Assembly (NCBI GenBank): GCA_030424705.1
Contig: JAUHWJ010000112.1
Coordinates: forward strand, 1 to 6,656
Length of the DNA stretch: 6,656 nucleotides
From: Alphaproteobacteria bacterium
Lineage (GTDB): Bacteria > Pseudomonadota > Alphaproteobacteria > Rhodobacterales > Rhodobacteraceae
Reading direction: 5' to 3'
Within the stretch, counting starts at the first letter, position 1, and each line of letters begins with the position of its first letter. The notes under the pieces were generated by a model. It did not search any database and had not been told where the DNA came from. It worked only from the letters and a program-made list of their open reading frames with translations. Below are positions 1 to 6,529 of this stretch, in pieces. The translations under genes and the position numbers were made by a program.

Positions 1-666
1 GCCTTTCAATTCCGCCGGCGTCCCCTCGAACTGCATCCGCCCGTGGCCCATCACATAGACCCGCTGCGCGATGTCGAGCGCGATGGAGAGCTTCTGCTCA
101 ACAAGGAGGATGGCGACGCCGCGGCGCGCGATCTCCTTCAGAAGCTCGCCCACCCGCGTCGTCATCTGCGGAGAAAGCCCCTCTGTCGGCTCGTCGATCA
201 TGATGAAGTCGGGGTCGCCCATCAGTGTGCGGCACATGGTGAGCATCTGCTGCTCCCCGCCCGAAAGCACGCTCGCCTCCACATCCGCCCGCTCCCGGAG
301 GTTGGAGAAGAGCGCGAACATGTCCTCCATCGACCAGCGGCCCGCGCCATCCTTCTGCCCGGGCTTGAGGCCGAGGACGAGGTTCTGCCGCGTCGTCATG
401 CCGGGGAAGATGTCCCGGTTCTCGGGCACGTAGCCGAGGCCGAGATTGGCGATCTCGAACGGCTTCTTCCCCGCGATCTCCTGCCCCTTGAACATGACCG
501 AACCGACCGGCTCCACCGACCCCATCACCGCCTTGCAGGTGGTCGAGCGGCCGACGCCGTTCCGCCCGAGAAGGGCGACGATCTCCCCCTCCTCCACGTT
601 CATGGTCACGCCCTGGAGGATGTGGCTCTTGCCGTAATAGGCGTGGAGGTCCGTCACCTTCAGCAT
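1..666 (-). CDS. livF: LivF-type ABC transporter ATP-binding protein of a branched-chain amino acid (HAAT) importer, 3' end cut by window
   Basis: This is one of the two cytoplasmic ATPases that drive the Liv/HAAT importer. The first 222 residues are present. The family usually has about 235-240, so only a short C-terminal tail lies beyond the left edge. Visible motifs are a Walker A variant GRNGVGRST (residues 34-42), a Q-loop region YVPENRDIF (79-87), a consensus signature LSGGEQQ (134-140), Walker B with catalytic Glu FIMIDEPTEGL (154-164), and ILLVEQ (186-191) where the switch His is Gln, as is usual in LivF. Position 40, normally the Walker A Lys, is Arg (codon at 549-547). The ATG at 666 follows the livG stop by one base and is preceded by GGAG at 677-674, seven bases upstream. 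It is the last visible gene of the operon. Family assignment is secure; the substrate is unknown. Confidence 0.95.
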   Translation of the reverse strand, partial: MLKVTDLHAYYGKSHILQGVTMNVEEGEIVALLGRNGVGRSTTCKAVMGSVEPVGSVMFKGQEIAGKKPFEIANLGLGYVPENRDIFPGMTTRQNLVLGLKPGQKDGAGRWSMEDMFALFSNLRERADVEASVLSGGEQQMLTMCRTLMGDPDFIMIDEPTEGLSPQMTTRVGELLKEIARRGVAILLVEQKLSIALDIAQRVYVMGHGRMQFEGTPAELKG

Positions 667-667
667 C

Positions 668-1426
668 TCAATGCTCCGCTTCGAGGGCGGCGCCGAGATA
701 GGCTTCCTGCACCTTCGGATTGGCGCGCACCGCCTCCGGCGTCCCCGTCGCGATGATCTCCCCGTAGACGAGCACCGAGATGCGGTCCGCCAGCCCGAAG
801 ACGACGCCCATGTCGTGCTCCACCATCACCAGCGTCTTTCCCTTCGTCACCTCGCGGATGAGGTCGACGATGTAATCCGTCTCCGAATGGCTCATCCCCG
901 CCGTCGGCTCGTCGAGCATGATGACGTCCGCGCCGCCGGCGATGGTGATCCCGATCTCCAGCGCCCGCTGCTCGGCATAGGAGAGCACGCCGGCCGGCAG
1001 GTCCCGCCGCGCAGTGAGGTTGATCTGCTCGAGGATCTCCTCCGCCCCCTCGTTCAATTCCCGGCTGCGCGAGACGAGAGACCAGAACGAATACCGATGC
1101 CCCTGCGCCCAGAGCAGCGCGCAGCGCACATTCTCGAAGACGGACATCTTCGGGAAGATGTTGGTGATCTGGAAGGAGCGGGAAAGGCCGAGCCGGTTGA
1201 TCTCGAACGGGGCGAGGCCCGTGAGGTCCTTCCCGTGCAGCCGGATCGCGCCGGATGTCTTCGGGAAGCGGCCGGTGATGAGGTTGAAGAGCGTGGATTT
1301 GCCCGCCCCGTTCGGCCCGATGATCGCATGCCGCTCCGCCCGGCCGATGGAAAGGTCCACCCCGCGGATGATCTCCGCCTTGCCGAAGGACTTGCGGAGG
1401 CCCTCGAGCTCCAGCGCCGCGCTCAT
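668..1426 (-). CDS. livG: LivG-type ABC transporter ATP-binding protein of a branched-chain amino acid (HAAT) importer
   Basis: This is the second cytoplasmic ATPase of the Liv/HAAT importer, 252 residues and normal for LivG. Motifs in order are Walker A GPNGAGKST (37-45, Lys43 intact), Q-loop Gln86 in SRSFQITNIF, signature LSYAEQ (148-153, in place of LSGGQ), Walker B VIMLDEPTAGM (168-178, with Asp172 and Glu173), and switch His204 in VMVEHDM. The C-terminal stretch GEIIATGTPEAVRANPKVQEAYLG is typical of LivG. I chose the ATG at 1426, which overlaps the livM stop as ATGA and puts the ABC domain at once after MSAALELEGL. An in-frame ATG at 1462 would add 12 Gly/Ala-rich residues and overlap livM by 40 bases, so it is less likely. 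The pairing with LivF appears functionally asymmetric (see findings). Confidence 0.96.
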   Translation of the reverse strand: MSAALELEGLRKSFGKAEIIRGVDLSIGRAERHAIIGPNGAGKSTLFNLITGRFPKTSGAIRLHGKDLTGLAPFEINRLGLSRSFQITNIFPKMSVFENVRCALLWAQGHRYSFWSLVSRSRELNEGAEEILEQINLTARRDLPAGVLSYAEQRALEIGITIAGGADVIMLDEPTAGMSHSETDYIVDLIREVTKGKTLVMVEHDMGVVFGLADRISVLVYGEIIATGTPEAVRANPKVQEAYLGAALEAEH

Positions 1427-2712
1427 CGCCGCCCCCCCGGCGCCGTGTTCGCCTCGTCCCACGCCGCCTTCAGCCCCGGCGCCCCCCGCCGCGCGAGCCA
1501 GAAGCCCGCGGCCGTCACCGCCAGCACCGCCGCCCAGGCGACCGGCGAATGGGACGAGACCTCCATGAAGAAGAGCCCCATCGCCTCATCGCCCGTGGCC
1601 GCCTCCCGCGCATGGAACAGCATCTCTGTCGCCCCGGCGAGGCCGAGCCCGCCGATCACGCCGGGCAGGAGCGTCGTCAGATAGGGCTTCACCAGAACCC
1701 CCATCTTCCCCAGACGCCACGGCGCCACATGCATGGCGAGGAGCCCGGCAAGTCCGCCGGGGAAGAACATCACCGTCGCCACGAAGATCGCGCCGACATA
1801 GAGTTGCCAGAGCTCGGTATGCAGCTTCAGCACCGTCGCCAGCAGCGTGAAGACAATGGCGCCGATGATCGGCCCGAAGAAGAATCCGACGCCGCCGAGG
1901 AAGGTGACGAGCAGGATCATGCCGGAAGTGGCGAGGTTCAGGTTCTCTTCCGTCAGGATCTCGTAGTTGATTGCGAAGAGCCCGCCTGCGATGCCAGCGA
2001 AGAAGCCCGAGGCGCAGAAGGAATAGTAGCGGACCCAGCGCTGCGAATAGCCGAGGAACTCTGCCCGCTCCGGATTGTCCCGCACAGCATTGGCCATGCG
2101 ACCGACCGGCGTGCGGGAGAAGAGATACATCAGCGCGGCGGAGAGCATCAGCCAGAACGCCGTGAGATAATAGACCTCGATTTGGTGCAGGAACTCGAAG
2201 CCGAAGACCGGAATGCCGTAGGTCCGGTCCCCGCTTACCCCCTCCTCCCCGCCGAAGAACACCACGACGATGACGGAGCAGGCGGCGATCAGCTCGCCGA
2301 CGCCAAGCGAGATCATGGCGAAGACCGTTCCCGCCTTCCGCGTCGAGAAGGAGCCGATCAGCATCGCGAAGCCGAGGCCGAAGAACCCGCCGAAGAGCGG
2401 CAGGAGCGGCAGCGGCATGGTGATGAGGCCGTCCTCCATCCAGTTCATGATGTGGACGCACATGAAGCCGCCGAGGCCCATGTAGACGGCGTGACCGAAG
2501 GAGAGCATGCCCCCCTGCCCCAGCAGCATGTTGTAGGCGAGCGCGAAGATGATCGTGATCGCCATCTGGTTCATGATCGTGATGGCGCTGTTGTCCGTGA
2601 AGACGAATGGCATGATGGCGAGGAACAGCGCCGCCATCAGCCATGGCGCAAGCACGGCGAGGCTGAGGCCCCCGGCGGCGGGGCGTGCGCGGGTCTGGTC
2701 GAGCGAGGTCAT
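1423..2712 (-). CDS. livM: LivM-type branched-chain amino acid (HAAT) ABC transporter permease with C-terminal extension
   Basis: This is an inner-membrane permease that pairs with LivH to form the translocation path. It has 429 residues. The first hydrophobic segments are at about 18-38 and 42-62, followed by the LivM hallmark NMLLGQGGMLSFGHAVYMGLGGF (61-83). Further membrane segments lie at about 103-121, 130-153, 180-198, 231-249, 263-295 and 303-326. The cytoplasmic coupling region is SRTPVGRMANAVRDNPERAEFLGYS (199-223), the expected contact with the ATPases. The core ends near residue 326 (FFPGGLAGLL). About 100 more residues follow, with hydrophobic stretches at about 345-365 and 390-406, which is longer than the classic LivM core. 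The ATG at 2712 overlaps the livH stop as ATGA, with GGGAAG eight bases upstream. The 3' end overlaps livG in the same way. Confidence 0.95.
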   Translation of the reverse strand: MTSLDQTRARPAAGGLSLAVLAPWLMAALFLAIMPFVFTDNSAITIMNQMAITIIFALAYNMLLGQGGMLSFGHAVYMGLGGFMCVHIMNWMEDGLITMPLPLLPLFGGFFGLGFAMLIGSFSTRKAGTVFAMISLGVGELIAACSVIVVVFFGGEEGVSGDRTYGIPVFGFEFLHQIEVYYLTAFWLMLSAALMYLFSRTPVGRMANAVRDNPERAEFLGYSQRWVRYYSFCASGFFAGIAGGLFAINYEILTEENLNLATSGMILLVTFLGGVGFFFGPIIGAIVFTLLATVLKLHTELWQLYVGAIFVATVMFFPGGLAGLLAMHVAPWRLGKMGVLVKPYLTTLLPGVIGGLGLAGATEMLFHAREAATGDEAMGLFFMEVSSHSPVAWAAVLAVTAAGFWLARRGAPGLKAAWDEANTAPGGRR

Positions 2713-3665
2713 ACGTCGCGCTTCCCGAAGAGGCCGTAGGGCCGGAAGACGAGCACCATCACCATCAGGAGATAGGGCAGGATCGGCCCGACCTGGGGCA
2801 GGGTGAGCGACCAGATATCGCGGAAGAGACTCTCCGAAAGGTCCTCAGGAGGCGTGAAGCCTAGGCCGGTGAGCACGTCCATCATTCCGACGTTGTAGGA
2901 GGCGGCGAAGGTCGTCAGCCAGCCGATCAGCAGCGAGGCGACGAGAGCGCCCCAAAGCGAGCCGAGCCCGCCGACGACGATGGTGACGAAGACGATGGAG
3001 CCGAGCACAATCGCCATGCCGGGGAACGTGCCGAGCACCGGCCCCGCGATCACCCCCGCCACGCCGGCGAGTGCGGTGCCCACGCCGAAGACCCCCATGA
3101 AGATCAGCGGCACGTTATGGCCTAGCGTCTCCACCGTCTGCGGATGCGAGAGCGCGGCCTGGATAATGAGCCCCACGCGGCTCTTCGTTAGAACCAGCAG
3201 GAGCCCGATGAAGATCGCCATCGAGATGAAGATCATGAAGACCTTGTAGGCCGGGATCGAATTGCCCGAGATTGAGAAGAGCGCGAAGTTCAGCGCCTCC
3301 GGCGCGAGGAAGGGTACCTGCGCGCGGCCCCAGAAGAACTGCACGATCTCCTCGATCAGCAGCGCGAGGCCGAAGGTGAAGATCAGCTCCGGCACATGGC
3401 CGTATTTGTGCACCCGGCGGAGCCCGTAGCGCTCCACCAGCGCGCCGAGGACGCCGACGATCAGCGGCGCGATTAGGAGGCCCGGCCAGAAGCCGACCGA
3501 TTTCGAGATCTGATAGGCGAAATAGGCGCCGAGCATGTAGAAGCTGGCATGGGCGAAATTCAGTACGCCCATCATCGAGAAGATGAGCGTCAGCCCGCTC
3601 GACAGCATGAAGAGCAGAAGGCCCGTCACCAGCCCGTCGATCAGGTTGACCAGAACAAGGTCCAT
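2709..3665 (-). CDS. livH: LivH-type branched-chain amino acid (HAAT) ABC transporter permease
   Basis: This is an inner-membrane permease of 318 residues, close to the usual 290-310 for LivH. It shows the family N-terminal signature SSGLTLIFSMMGVLNFAHASFYMLGAY (22-48). The cytoplasmic coupling loop is KSRVGLIIQAALSHPQTVETLGHNV (161-185), and the late GGLGSLWGALVASLLIG segment is at 232-248. Hydrophobic segments are near 10-30, 40-54, 60-77, 92-111, 140-160, 186-210, 218-250 and 294-308. A mostly polar loop at about 256-290 before the last helix is somewhat long. The ATG at 3665 has a strong Shine-Dalgarno sequence, GGGGAGG at 3681-3675, nine bases upstream. It is the first gene after the hairpin that follows the binding-protein gene, and its stop overlaps the livM start, so livH, livM and livG are probably translated as a coupled set. 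Confidence 0.95.
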   Translation of the reverse strand: MDLVLVNLIDGLVTGLLLFMLSSGLTLIFSMMGVLNFAHASFYMLGAYFAYQISKSVGFWPGLLIAPLIVGVLGALVERYGLRRVHKYGHVPELIFTFGLALLIEEIVQFFWGRAQVPFLAPEALNFALFSISGNSIPAYKVFMIFISMAIFIGLLLVLTKSRVGLIIQAALSHPQTVETLGHNVPLIFMGVFGVGTALAGVAGVIAGPVLGTFPGMAIVLGSIVFVTIVVGGLGSLWGALVASLLIGWLTTFAASYNVGMMDVLTGLGFTPPEDLSESLFRDIWSLTLPQVGPILPYLLMVMVLVFRPYGLFGKRDV

Positions 3666-3701
3666 CGGCCCGCGCCTCCCCGCCCGGAATGTCTTGAAGG
3701 T

Positions 3702-3728
3702 GGCGCCCGCCCGGGAAGGGCGGGCGCC
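3702..3728 (-). terminator. intercistronic hairpin between the binding-protein gene and livH (attenuator or mRNA-stabilising element)
   Basis: A perfect 11-bp inverted repeat (GGCGCCCGCCC, loop GGGAA, GGGCGGGCGCC on the plus strand) begins nine bases past the TAA of the binding-protein gene. On the minus-strand transcript the hairpin is followed by ACCTTCAAGACA, with no U-run, so it is unlikely to be a complete intrinsic terminator. The livH Shine-Dalgarno sequence lies about 20 bases further on. In liv and other binding-protein operons, similar hairpins reduce read-through or block 3' exonuclease decay, so the binding protein is made in excess of the membrane parts. The inverted repeat is seen directly; the role is inferred. 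A third GGCGCC at 3730-3735 allows an alternative pairing. Confidence 0.7.
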
Positions 3729-3737
3729 CGGCGCCTC

Positions 3738-4982
3738 TTACGGGCGCTCCATCTGGCAGGTCGTGGCGATGTCCGCCGAGGCGTTCTTCACGGTCGATTC
3801 GACAACGAGGCCGTACCCCGAATTGTCATAGTCGAAGACGACGCCGTCCTTGGTGTGCTTGAAGATGTGCACGTCCTGAATCAGCTGGTGATCCTCCGGG
3901 CGCATGTAGAGTTCGCCGCCCCAGATCGATTCATGCTTCATCCCTTCGAGCGCCTTGCCGACGGCGACGACGTCATCCGCCGTGCCCGCCGCCTCGATCG
4001 CCTTCGCCAGCATCTCCACCGTGTTGGCAATGCGAGGCTGGGAGACGTTGCCGTCCGGATACTTCGCCTTGAACGCAGTGACATAAGCGCTCATCCGCTC
4101 GGAGGCGGGCGGGTTGATCGCGCCCTCGGAGACAAGGCGGAGAGAGCCGTCGCCGGCGGCGCCGAAGGCGGCCGTGATGCCGTCCGCAGCCGCGTAGTAG
4201 GTGAAGATCGGGCCGGTGAAACCGTTCTCAAGAATCGCCTTGCCGAGGCCGAGCATGTCCGTGCCCCAGTTGCCGGTGATCACCGCGTCAGCTCCGGAGG
4301 CGACGATCTTGCGGGCATAGGGCGTGAAGTCCTTCACCTTGCCGATCGGGTGCAGTTCGTTGCCGACGATCTCGATATCCGGGCGCTTTTCCGCCAGCAT
4401 CGCCGTCGCGCCGTCCGCCACCGCCTTGCCAAAGGAATAGTCCTGCCCGATGACGTAGACTTTCTTGATCGCGTCATTGGCGGCGATCACGTCGGTCAGC
4501 GCGTCCATCTTGATGTCGGCATGGGCGTCGAAGCGAAAGTGCCAGAAATTGCACTTGTCGTTGGTCAGCGCCGGGTCCACTGCGGAATAGTTGAGGAAGA
4601 GCACGCGGCTGTCCGGGTTCCGCCGGTTGTGCTTGTTCACCGCCTCGGTGATCGCGTTGGCGACGCCGGAGGAATTGCCCTGCACGACGAAGCGGATGCC
4701 CTGGTCGATGGCGACCTGGAGCTGGATCAGCGATTCCTTCGGGCTCGTCTGGTTGTCGAACGGCACGATCTCGAACGTCTTGCCGCCGAGTACGCCGCCC
4801 GCCTTGTTCACCAGCTCCTCGGCGGCGAATTCGTACTGGTGAAGGCCGTTCACGCCGGTGGCGGCGAAGGGGCCGGAGAGCGGATCGATGAAGGCGATCT
4901 TGATCGCCTCCGCCGAAGCCGCCGATGCAGCAATCGAAAGCGCGGCGAATACGCCGAGCGAAAGGCGTGAAGCCCGTTTCAT
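3738..4982 (-). CDS. periplasmic substrate-binding protein of the branched-chain amino acid (HAAT) ABC transporter
   Basis: This is the periplasmic receptor that delivers substrate to LivH/LivM. It has 414 residues, longer than E. coli LivJ/LivK (about 345 mature) but usual for larger Peripla_BP_6 proteins. A Sec signal peptide is clear: basic MKR, a hydrophobic core (about 7-22), and likely cleavage after ASA (22-24) before EAIKIAFIDPLSG, the typical first strand of the mature fold. Other landmarks are AAEELVNKAGGVLGGK (53-68), VVQGNSSGVANAITEAV (99-115), the lobe-hinge region VLFLNYSAVDPALTND (127-142), and YVIGQDYSFGKAVADGA. Only two Cys occur in the mature protein (144 and 409). I chose the ATG at 4982 because GGGAGGA (4995-4989) stands six bases upstream and the signal peptide starts there; the open frame to 5138 adds nothing conserved. 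It is the first gene of the operon. The ligand could be a branched-chain amino acid, another amino acid, an amide or an aromatic acid. Confidence 0.94.
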   Translation of the reverse strand: MKRASRLSLGVFAALSIAASAASAEAIKIAFIDPLSGPFAATGVNGLHQYEFAAEELVNKAGGVLGGKTFEIVPFDNQTSPKESLIQLQVAIDQGIRFVVQGNSSGVANAITEAVNKHNRRNPDSRVLFLNYSAVDPALTNDKCNFWHFRFDAHADIKMDALTDVIAANDAIKKVYVIGQDYSFGKAVADGATAMLAEKRPDIEIVGNELHPIGKVKDFTPYARKIVASGADAVITGNWGTDMLGLGKAILENGFTGPIFTYYAAADGITAAFGAAGDGSLRLVSEGAINPPASERMSAYVTAFKAKYPDGNVSQPRIANTVEMLAKAIEAAGTADDVVAVGKALEGMKHESIWGGELYMRPEDHQLIQDVHIFKHTKDGVVFDYDNSGYGLVVESTVKNASADIATTCQMERP

Positions 4983-4988
4983 GCACAG

Positions 4989-4995
4989 TCCTCCC
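4989..4995 (-). promoter_or_regulatory. Shine-Dalgarno of the substrate-binding protein gene
   Basis: GGGAGGA read on the minus strand lies six bases before the ATG at 4982. It fixes this start against the in-frame ATG at 5138 and fits strong translation of an abundant periplasmic protein. Confidence 0.85.
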
Positions 4996-5006
4996 AAATT
5001 GTCGCG

Positions 5007-5022
5007 GCGCGGTTCGCCGCGC
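5007..5022 (-). promoter_or_regulatory. small hairpin in the leader of the liv operon
   Basis: A 6-bp perfect stem, GCGCGG and CCGCGC, has a four-base loop (CGAA on the minus-strand RNA). It ends 11 bases upstream of the Shine-Dalgarno sequence of the binding-protein gene. It would form in the 5' leader and could affect mRNA stability or ribosome access. In DNA this GC-rich, short stems also occur by chance, so the role is uncertain. Confidence 0.35.
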
Positions 5023-5027
5023 TTGCC

Positions 5028-5040
5028 TCTGGATCCCAGA
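5028..5040. promoter_or_regulatory. inverted repeat near the expected liv transcription start (possible operator)
   Basis: TCTGG-ATC-CCAGA is a perfect 5-bp dyad with a 3-bp spacer. It lies just downstream of the start expected from the CTTGACC promoter. A dimeric regulator bound here would block transcription. It does not match an operator I can name, and 5-bp arms are short. Confidence 0.25.
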
Positions 5041-5048
5041 TTGCGGCG

Positions 5049-5077
5049 GAGCGTCGCACAACCGCAGAGAAGGTCAA
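5049..5077 (-). promoter_or_regulatory. candidate sigma-70 type promoter of the liv operon
   Basis: CTTGACC read on the minus strand has TTGACC at 5077-5072 and matches the CTTGAC -35 favoured in alphaproteobacteria. A -10 is expected 16-17 bases on, at about 5055-5049, but only the weak GACGCT or ACGCTC is there. Transcription would begin near 5043 and leave a leader of about 60 bases. The -35 is good and the -10 poor, which might suit a promoter needing an activator. This is a motif match only. Confidence 0.35.
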
Positions 5078-5130
5078 GCCTTACGCTACGTCCGCAAGTC
5101 GCATTTCTCGGCGCCAAGCCTGCACATCTC

Positions 5131-5145
5131 TGTTGCATTGCAGCA
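5131..5145. promoter_or_regulatory. near-palindrome in the divergent intergenic region (possible operator)
   Basis: TGTTGCATTGCAGCA is a 15-bp dyad with TGCA half-sites around a central T and one mismatched pair (T5133 against G5143). It sits about 55 bases upstream of the candidate liv -35 and about 105 bases before the hydrolase start, so a protein bound here could act on both directions. No regulator gene is next to it and it fits no consensus I recognise. Confidence 0.25.
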
Positions 5146-5238
5146 TCTTAGCGGTCTCCGGCTCGAAAACTCGCCGCCCCGCGCCGTCAGGTCTGGCGCC
5201 GCGGCGCGGCACCGCTCTATCCTCTAGCAAGCCCGAAC

Positions 5239-5244
5239 GAGGAG
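5239..5244 (+). promoter_or_regulatory. Shine-Dalgarno of the serine hydrolase gene
   Basis: GAGGAG lies five bases before the ATG at 5250. It supports this start over the in-frame ATG at 5133, whose extra 39 residues are Arg/Pro/Ser-rich and do not look like a signal peptide. Confidence 0.75.
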
Positions 5245-5249
5245 CCGCC

Positions 5250-6467
5250 ATGAGCGCATTCGACAAGACCCGCCTCGCACGCATCGACGACTGGATGCGC
5301 CGCTACGTCGACGCAGGCCGCTTCCCCGGCTCCACCTTCCTCCTTGCGCAGGGCGGCAAGGTCGCGCATCGCGCCTCGGTCGGCTATCGCGACGTCGCGG
5401 CGAAGAAGCCCTTTGGCGAAGAGACCGTGGCGCGCATCTATTCGATGACGAAGCCGGTCGTGTCAGTCGGCATCCTCATGCTGATGGAACGCGGGCTCTT
5501 CCATCTCGACGCGCCGGTCTCCGCCTTCCTGCCGGAATTCGCCGAGCCCCGCGCGCTCCGCCCCGGCGCGGATAGCATCGACGACGCCGAACCCTGCGCA
5601 CCCCCGACGCTGCACCAGCTCCTCACCCATACCTCCGGCCTCACCTACGGCTTCAACCCCGGTCCGCTTTCGGAAGCCTATGCGAAGGCGGAGATCAATT
5701 TCGGGCCGAGCGCGCCCGTTCCGCTCGCGGATATGACAAAGCGCCTCGCGGGCTTGCCGCTCGCCTTCGCGCCCGGCGCGCGCTGGGAGTATTCCCACGC
5801 GACGGACGTGCTCGGGCGGGTAATCGAGGCCGTGGGCGGAAAGCCGCTGGACGAATGGCTGGAGGCCGAGATCTTCGAGCCGCTCGGCATGGTGGACACC
5901 GGCTTCGCCGTGCCCGACCGGAAGCTGGACCGGCTGGCGACGCTCTACACCGCGCTGCCCGAGGGCGCCGGCCTCGCGCTCACGCGCATTCAGGACGGCG
6001 CGATGCGCGTGGTGGAGACGGCGGAAGGCTCCGCCTGGCGTGCACCCCGCTGCCTTTCGGGCGGCGGCGGGCTCGTCTCCACAATCGACGACTATTTCCT
6101 CTTCGCGGAAATGATCCGGAAGGGCGGCGCGCATGACGGCGCGCGGATTCTCTCCCCGGCGACCATCGCCTTCATGCGCCGGAATCACCTGCCGGGGGAC
6201 ATCGCCTCGATGGGCCCGAAGAGCTTCGCCGAAACGGCGATGACGGGCGTTGGCTTCGGCCTCGGCGGCTCCGTGGTGCTTGACCCGGCGCTCTCCCATG
6301 CGCCGGGCAGCGTCGGGGACTTCTCGTGGGGCGGCATCGCCTCGACCGTGTTCTGGACCGATCCCGTCCTCGACCTGACGGCGATTTTCCTGACCCAGCT
6401 GACGCCCTCCTCCGCCTATCCGGCGCGGCCCGAACTGAAGGCGCTCGTCCACGCCGCCATCGCCTGA
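5250..6467 (+). CDS. serine hydrolase of the class C beta-lactamase / family VIII esterase superfamily
   Basis: The 405-residue protein has the beta-lactamase-related (PF00144) fold. The nucleophile motif is S65-M-T-K68 in [14 protein letters not shown]. The catalytic Tyr is Y181 in [19 protein letters not shown]360-G-G motif (FSWGGIAST) replaces the KTG box of true beta-lactamases, as in family VIII carboxylesterases such as EstB. Other family landmarks are [14 protein letters not shown] (122-135), [13 protein letters not shown] (207-219) and [15 protein letters not shown] (268-282). Length is normal for the family. No signal peptide follows the chosen start, so a cytoplasmic esterase, amidase or peptidase-like hydrolase is expected; true beta-lactamase action is unlikely to be its main role. 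It diverges from the liv operon across 267 bases and converges on tuf. A functional link to the importer is possible but unproven, and the substrate is unknown. Confidence 0.92.
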   Translation: MSAFDKTRLARIDDWMRRYVDAGRFPGSTFLLAQGGKVAHRASVGYRDVAAKKPFGEETVARIYSMTKPVVSVGILMLMERGLFHLDAPVSAFLPEFAEPRALRPGADSIDDAEPCAPPTLHQLLTHTSGLTYGFNPGPLSEAYAKAEINFGPSAPVPLADMTKRLAGLPLAFAPGARWEYSHATDVLGRVIEAVGGKPLDEWLEAEIFEPLGMVDTGFAVPDRKLDRLATLYTALPEGAGLALTRIQDGAMRVVETAEGSAWRAPRCLSGGGGLVSTIDDYFLFAEMIRKGGAHDGARILSPATIAFMRRNHLPGDIASMGPKSFAETAMTGVGFGLGGSVVLDPALSHAPGSVGDFSWGGIASTVFWTDPVLDLTAIFLTQLTPSSAYPARPELKALVHAAIA

Positions 6468-6483
6468 GTCGGCCGCAAACGAA

Positions 6484-6509
6484 AAGGGCCGCCCCGGAGG
6501 GCGGCCCTT
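6484..6509. terminator. bidirectional intrinsic terminator between the hydrolase gene and tuf
   Basis: The stem is 11 bp and perfect (AAGGGCCGCCC and GGGCGGCCCTT) with loop CGGA. It lies 16 bases after the hydrolase stop and 20 bases after the tuf stop. On the minus strand the hairpin runs into TTTTCGTTT, a good U-rich tail for ending tuf transcription. On the plus strand the 3' side has only TT before CGCGACG, so termination of the hydrolase transcript should be weaker. Confidence 0.85.
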
Positions 6510-6529
6510 CGCGACGCACCGAATGCGCC

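Noticed and set aside
671..1684. Plus-strand open frame of 337 codons antisense to livG and the end of livM
   Set aside because: This is a shadow frame of GC-rich coding sequence; it spans two real genes and shows no conserved domain.
1549..2739. Plus-strand open frame of 396 codons antisense to livM
   Set aside because: Its His/Glu/Arg-rich composition mirrors the membrane protein on the other strand, and it has no ribosome binding site or known motif.
3549..4970. Plus-strand open frame of 473 codons antisense to the binding-protein gene
   Set aside because: The product is rich in Arg, His, Asp and Glu, as expected from the reverse strand of a GC-rich gene. It has no recognisable domain, and the minus strand encodes a clear family protein with a signal peptide.
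4983..5138. Upstream in-frame ATG at 5138 for the binding-protein gene
   Set aside because: The 52 extra residues are Arg/Cys-rich and would bury the signal peptide; the ATG at 4982 has a strong Shine-Dalgarno sequence.
5196..5207. 12-bp perfect palindrome GCGCCGCGGCGC upstream of the hydrolase gene as an operator
   Set aside because: It is pure GC with no spacer in very GC-rich DNA, so chance is likely; it is mentioned only as part of the intergenic region.
5463..6452. Minus-strand open frame of 329 codons antisense to the serine hydrolase
   Set aside because: It has a low-complexity Arg/Gly/Ala/Glu composition and no motifs, while the plus strand carries all catalytic motifs of the hydrolase.
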